Shown piece after piece: positions 60,619-64,000 of a stretch of 64,000 nt of DNA. Both the position numbers and the translations under genes were made by a program. A model generated the notes under the pieces. That model ran no database searches and was not told where the DNA came from. It saw only the letters and a list, made by a program, of their open reading frames with translations. The stretch spans positions 2,732,158-2,796,157 of the forward strand of contig NZ_BLJA01000001.1 in NCBI RefSeq assembly GCF_019972295.1, in the 5' to 3' direction. Position 1 is the stretch's first letter. Each line of letters opens with the position of its first letter. This DNA is from Geobacter sp. AOG2. Lineage in GTDB: Bacteria; Desulfobacterota; Desulfuromonadia; Geobacterales; Pseudopelobacteraceae.

Positions 60619-62289
60619 TCAGGCCGTCCCCAACAGGCGGGCCAGGGCGTTGGTGTCCCCCACGCTGGTCTCGCTCAGGGTCTTGGCCGCCTGCGCCGCA
60701 TCCACCATGGCCGGGGTCGCGGCGGCCATCTGCTGCGCCTGCCCGGCTCTGGCCTTTTGGGCGCGCAGCCCCTTCACCGCGTCGGCGGAATTGATCACGT
60801 TGGGCGGCACCCCGTGCATGCTGGCGTATTCGTCGATGGCCGCGTCGATGTTCAGCTTGTCCACGGCGTTTGCGTCCATCCGGGCCAGGTTGCCGATGTA
60901 CCCCGCCACCCGTTCCATGTTGGCCGTGCCGATCAGTTTCTGAGCCTGGGCCATAACGCTGATGTATTCGATCTTCAGCGCCTGCCCCTGCAACTCCTGG
61001 GGCGGCTGGGGGATCAACCCCTTGCGCAGCATGATGGCGAAGGTCCGGTCGATGGCCGGGTCGTACAACTCCTCGCCGAAGCGCTCCATGGTGGGGCCCA
61101 GCACCAGCAGTTTTTCCTGGTGGCGCTCCTCCACCTCCCGGGCCGTCACGTTGGAGGAGTCGGACAGGGCGAACATCTGCATCAGGTCTTCAAAGAAGAT
61201 CGTGCGGATCTCCCGCTTGATGGCCTCGATGTCGGCGCGGATCTCGTTGATGTTGGGATTGAACTGGTAGGCCGGGCGCAGGCCCGCATGCTGTTGAGCC
61301 GCCAGATTATCGATATAGGTCACATCCCCCGGCAAAATGGAGGTGCGCTGGGTGCGCAACGACGCATCGGCCAGCATGGGGGGCCGCACCAGCTTATCCA
61401 ACGCCTCGGCCTTGCGCCGCTCGCAGAATTGCAGCCCCTTCACCAGCCCCAGGGCGTCCATGCCGGGGGAATAGCCATACACATCGTCCCCCTCCACGTC
61501 CCAGCGGGGCGCCATCACCGGGAACTCGTCGAAGCCCGACTCCCGCAGCAACGTGTCGCCGCTCCCCCCCGCCTCGTAGTACACGGAGCGAAACGGCTTG
61601 TCCTTGGCGTTCATTTTGGAGCCGTCGCGCCCCCGGTTCGGCTCGATGGCGTGGACGATCTCCACCGGCTGCTCGCAGGAGCCACGGTCCCACAAGGTTT
61701 TTATGGTCTGGGAGACGTTATCCAGGCCAAACTGCTGCACCACCTGGCGCACGGTCATGGGGAATTCGCGATACAGGGTGTCGCAGCGGAGCTTGTCGGA
61801 GAGGGCGATCATAAACGACCCCACCGGGAAGGGAAAACAGCGGATCACGGTCTCGTCGTCCTCCAGGATCGCCAGGGCCGCCGTGCCGTGGCCCGCCGCC
61901 GCGCCGTAGATCTGGGGCATGACGTTGTAGAAGTTGGAGCGGGAGAACACGATGCGCATCCTGTTCTCCACGGCGAAGAGCCATTCCTTGACCGCGGTGG
62001 AGGCCATCAGGTCCACGTTGTCCGTGGTCAGGCGGAACCAGGGGCGGGCCTGGGAGGTCATGCCGGCGTGCATGCCGGACTTGAGCGTGCGCAGGGCCGT
62101 GGTGGCGCAGGAATTGACGATCTTGTCGTTGGCCTTGACCCCCTTGTTGCGGTCGATGACCAGATAGCGGCCCGTGCGGGGGGAGAGGAAATCAGTGAGC
62201 TCCCGCCAATGGGGGATAAAGGAACTCCGCTCCTGTTTCAGCTCTCCCAGCCTGCGGGCGACCTGCTCGCGTACCGATTCTTCTGCCAT
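60619..62289 (-). CDS. Portal (head-to-tail connector) protein
   Basis: 556 residues from ATG 62289, with CAGGAGC upstream; the frame is open into the repeat element but that is not used. N-terminal FIPHWRELTDFLSPRTGRYL, KSGMHAGMTSQARPWFRL, central YGYSPGMDALGLVKGLQFCE and EVEERHQEKLLVLGPTMERF are the landmarks of BPP-1/T7-type portals. It forms the dodecameric entry channel. A terminase gene normally sits just upstream but is missing here. Confidence 0.92.
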   Translation of the reverse strand: MAEESVREQVARRLGELKQERSSFIPHWRELTDFLSPRTGRYLVIDRNKGVKANDKIVNSCATTALRTLKSGMHAGMTSQARPWFRLTTDNVDLMASTAVKEWLFAVENRMRIVFSRSNFYNVMPQIYGAAAGHGTAALAILEDDETVIRCFPFPVGSFMIALSDKLRCDTLYREFPMTVRQVVQQFGLDNVSQTIKTLWDRGSCEQPVEIVHAIEPNRGRDGSKMNAKDKPFRSVYYEAGGSGDTLLRESGFDEFPVMAPRWDVEGDDVYGYSPGMDALGLVKGLQFCERRKAEALDKLVRPPMLADASLRTQRTSILPGDVTYIDNLAAQQHAGLRPAYQFNPNINEIRADIEAIKREIRTIFFEDLMQMFALSDSSNVTAREVEERHQEKLLVLGPTMERFGEELYDPAIDRTFAIMLRKGLIPQPPQELQGQALKIEYISVMAQAQKLIGTANMERVAGYIGNLARMDANAVDKLNIDAAIDEYASMHGVPPNVINSADAVKGLRAQKARAGQAQQMAAATPAMVDAAQAAKTLSETSVGDTNALARLLGTA

Positions 62290-62348
62290 GGAAATGCGCT
62301 CCTGTCGTCGCGACGGTGCTTGATTAACAACCGAAAGAATAGAACCAC

Positions 62349-62482
62349 CCCGCCACAGAGACACGGAGACACAGAGGAAACCAGAAACAAGACATACAAA
62401 AAGCAACAACGATTCCTGATTATGGTTTTACCCCAAAAAGTCTTTCGCCTTTCTCTGTGTCTCCGTGTCTCTGTGGCGGATG
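62349..62482. repeat. MITE-like element, second copy
   Basis: 134 bp with arms CGCCACAGAGACACGGAGAC and GTCTCCGTGTCTCTGTGGCG and a core that aligns with the 56197 copy (ACATACAAAAAGCAACAACGA, ATGGTTTTACC). It lies between the portal gene and the small gene at 62508. Confidence 0.8.
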
Positions 62483-62507
62483 TCGATTTTGCCTCTGGTT
62501 TTTACGT

Positions 62508-62699
62508 CTACTGCCCCAAGAGTGTCTTGCTGACCGTGGGGGCCTGTGCCGTCACCCCCTGCGCTCCGGTCAGGATCGTATTGCTGGCCGCCATCCTCCG
62601 GCGCAGGCGTTCCGAATCCCTGGCCGCCACCACCCCGGCATCCTGTTCCTCCGGCGCCGGCGTCACCACCGGCGCGCTGGGCGCTCCTCCTCCGCACAT
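62508..62699 (-). CDS. Small phage protein upstream of portal
   Basis: 63 residues from ATG 62699, which has GGGAGG upstream. Opens MCGGGAPSAPVVTPAPEEQD and continues with a helix (RDSERLRRRMAASNTILTGA). Short Cys/Gly-start proteins of this shape are common next to podovirus portals. Role unknown. It is the last phage-like gene in the window. Confidence 0.7.
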   Translation of the reverse strand: MCGGGAPSAPVVTPAPEEQDAGVVAARDSERLRRRMAASNTILTGAQGVTAQAPTVSKTLLGQ

Positions 62700-62830
62700 A
62701 TGGGCCTCCCGTGACGTGTTGTGTTTTTGTAATGCCATCAAAACAAAAAACGGAGATTGCGTCCATGCCGCAACCCCCATGTCTTTCCCCAAAAACGTCG
62801 GGGTTGGTGGGAGAGAGTCGATTTTTTTTC

Positions 62831-63133
62831 TTACATCCGGTTTCGGGAAACAAAAAAGGCGGCCGATTGGCCGCCTTGAGGGTTGGGTATCATGTCCCTT
62901 GAATATACTGTTTGCCCATTGACCACTAATGACGTAAGCGCGGGAAGCTTGTTCTCAATACAATACTGTTGAATCGGCCTCAATATGTCACCAATGCCCG
63001 GCGTCATCATACCTGTTGCCTTGGCAATCAAATCATACGTGAGGATTTGGCGATTACGCGCTGCAAGAACAAGAATCGCCCACAGTTGTTGCGCTCTCTC
63101 TTCGCGAGTTTCATGTTCAATCCCTCTAGTCAA
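62831..63133 (-). CDS. Small winged-helix-like protein
   Basis: 100 residues. RQILTYDLIAKATGMMTPG followed by ILRPIQQYCIENKLPALTSL is a compact helical fold seen in small uncharacterised proteins, possibly DNA-binding. The C-terminus (NPQGGQSAAFFVSRNRM) is encoded across a rho-independent terminator at 62850. It marks the edge of the phage cluster; whether it belongs to the phage is unclear. Confidence 0.65.
   Translation of the reverse strand: MTRGIEHETREERAQQLWAILVLAARNRQILTYDLIAKATGMMTPGIGDILRPIQQYCIENKLPALTSLVVNGQTVYSRDMIPNPQGGQSAAFFVSRNRM
62850..62877 (-). terminator. Terminator inside the 3' end of a gene
   Basis: Minus-strand AAGGCGGCC-AATC-GGCCGCCTTTTTTG: a 9-bp-class stem with a T-run. 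It lies within the last 16 codons of the winged-helix-like gene and isolates it from the phage genes. Bases 62700-62830 hold nothing else I can support. Confidence 0.8.
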
Positions 63134-63147
63134 TCCCTAAACAGGGC

Positions 63148-63804
63148 TCAAAACCGGTAACGTATCGCCATCTGGCCGATATGGGTCGCAAATTCCTGTT
63201 TTCCAGCCGAATAGGTGTTCACGGCAACATCATCGGTTGCAAAATAACGGTACCCGGCATCCAGGCTTATTCTCGGGGTCACGGCATAGGCAATCCCGCA
63301 ACCGAGCTGATACGCCAGCACTGTATCCGAGGTACCGGCATTGAGATTCGACGTATTACGGTTATCCACGATATAGAGATTGTCTTGTTTCGTATCCATG
63401 AAAGCGACTCCGAGGCCCCCGCCGAGATAAGGCGTCACGCCGTGGGGCAGCTTCACGTCGTAGAAGAGATTGGTCAGGACCGACACGGACGTGATATCGC
63501 TCAGATAATGCACGCTATCGCCGCCCATCTTGAGAGCATTCGTGTCCGCATGCCGATAGGCCACCTCAAGCTCGGTACGGAGATTGTTGTCAAAGGCATA
63601 GCCCACTGCGCCACTGACCGAATAGCCGGTATCGTAGGAGAGCTGATAGCTCCCCGACGAGTCATGTACCTCGGAGTCCGGCACCACGAATACGCCGGCG
63701 CCGACGCTGACGTACGGCCCGGTATCGGAGGCAAAGGCTGCGGTGGCGGACATGGCGGCAACAACGGCGGCAATCATTACGGACAGCAACTTCATGCGGA
63801 TCAT
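63148..63804 (-). CDS. Outer-membrane beta-barrel protein
   Basis: 218 residues from ATG 63804; ATG 63795 is equally possible. Signal peptide ends SATAAFAS. The mature part is an eight-strand-type barrel with alternating aromatic strands (GPYVSVGAGVFVV, LRTELEVAYRHAD, VTPYLGGGLGVAFM, PRISLDAGYRYFAT) and ends in IRYRF, the usual sorting signal. It matches the small OmpA/OmpW-like outer-membrane family. Upstream (63805-64000) is a spacer with an AT-rich stretch near 63930-63955. Function in permeability or adhesion cannot be told. Confidence 0.88.
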   Translation of the reverse strand: MIRMKLLSVMIAAVVAAMSATAAFASDTGPYVSVGAGVFVVPDSEVHDSSGSYQLSYDTGYSVSGAVGYAFDNNLRTELEVAYRHADTNALKMGGDSVHYLSDITSVSVLTNLFYDVKLPHGVTPYLGGGLGVAFMDTKQDNLYIVDNRNTSNLNAGTSDTVLAYQLGCGIAYAVTPRISLDAGYRYFATDDVAVNTYSAGKQEFATHIGQMAIRYRF

Positions 63805-64000
63805 CCCCTTTTCCTGAAAAGTCCTGAGTTTTAGGGCTCCGTTCTCACCAAAACCAGCAAGCGTCACCCACGTTCCAGCCCTCCCCTTCTACACCCCCAA
63901 AAACCCAATTTCAACGCAAAATCAAAGTGTTAATAAAATTAACATAAAACCGCCCATCCCCTATCCCCCTGTTTTCACATAAAAAAAGGCACCCGAAACC

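Larger units (their letters stand above)
34022..62699 (-). mobile_element. Short-tailed phage morphogenesis and lysis cluster (partial or domesticated prophage)
   Basis: About 28.7 kb with all genes on one strand in the order portal, scaffold, head, tail tubes, internal virion proteins, tail fibre, endolysin, holin, Rz/Rz1. Head genes resemble those of Bordetella phage BPP-1 (Bbp16, Bbp17 and Bbp19 types). Tail and core genes resemble T7. No terminase, integrase, repressor, replication gene or phage RNA polymerase is visible here, and no tRNA or att repeat was found at the asnS edge. Host-type repeats lie at 50459, 55661, 56197, 57402 and 62349, inside the cluster. The remaining phage genes may lie beyond 64000. 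Confidence 0.85.

Noticed and set aside
34022-62699. Diversity-generating retroelement, because the head genes resemble phage BPP-1
   Set aside because: No reverse transcriptase gene, template repeat or adenine-rich variable repeat was seen; the tail fibre is T7-like, not Mtd-like.

Overview
The window looks like chromosome from a member of the Geobacterales (Geobacter/Pelobacter group of the Desulfuromonadia). The reasons are high GC, multiheme c-type cytochromes with CxxCH motifs, a sigma-54 dependent response regulator, a haem-bearing HAMP protein, a DUF169 protein and intergenic 9-bp 'GGACTTATA'-type repeats. I cannot name the species from sequence alone.

Bases 1-34020 are host genes. 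The left end has the tail of a sensor kinase and a sigma-54 activator (391-1812). Divergent from the activator is an apparent electron-transfer cluster (2204-7014): two small paralogous membrane proteins, a 7-haem membrane-anchored cytochrome, a b-type cytochrome, a 9-haem c7-like cytochrome, a haem/HAMP protein without an output domain and a membrane protein. A near-consensus sigma-54 promoter and a palindromic upstream site precede it. Housekeeping genes follow (tsaB, sucCD, a hicAB toxin-antitoxin pair). A probable copper-uptake cluster comes next: a cysteine-rich exported protein, an OprC/NosA-like TonB receptor and a TonB protein. After moaE-like and dnaJ-like genes there is a tiny zinc-ribbon gene interrupted by an in-frame UGA with a SECIS-like hairpin. 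Then come a redox/sulfur-flavoured stretch (OsmC, pentahaem cytochrome, DUF169, rhodanese, UspA, YeiH-type transporter with divergent LysR), a chemoreceptor, dnaE, accA, an RluB-type pseudouridine synthase, thiol/PDZ exported proteins and asnS.

Bases 34022-62699, all on the minus strand, form a short-tailed-phage cluster running from lysis genes (Rz1/Rz, holin-like, GH108 endolysin) through a T7-type tail fibre, a giant 3225-residue protein, other internal virion proteins, tail tube proteins and a BPP-1-like head module to the portal. No terminase, integrase, repressor, replication gene or phage RNA polymerase is visible, and host repeat elements lie between its genes, so it is either a long-resident partial prophage or something domesticated. 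The giant protein (38129-47806) looks like a polyvalent virion protein. It carries an intact JAMM protease motif, an HExxH-like site, duplicated LPD3-like modules, several nuclease-like modules and recurring L-x-Q-[S/N] linkers.

The right end (62831-63804) has a small winged-helix-like protein and an outer-membrane beta-barrel protein. I saw no rRNA, tRNA or CRISPR array.
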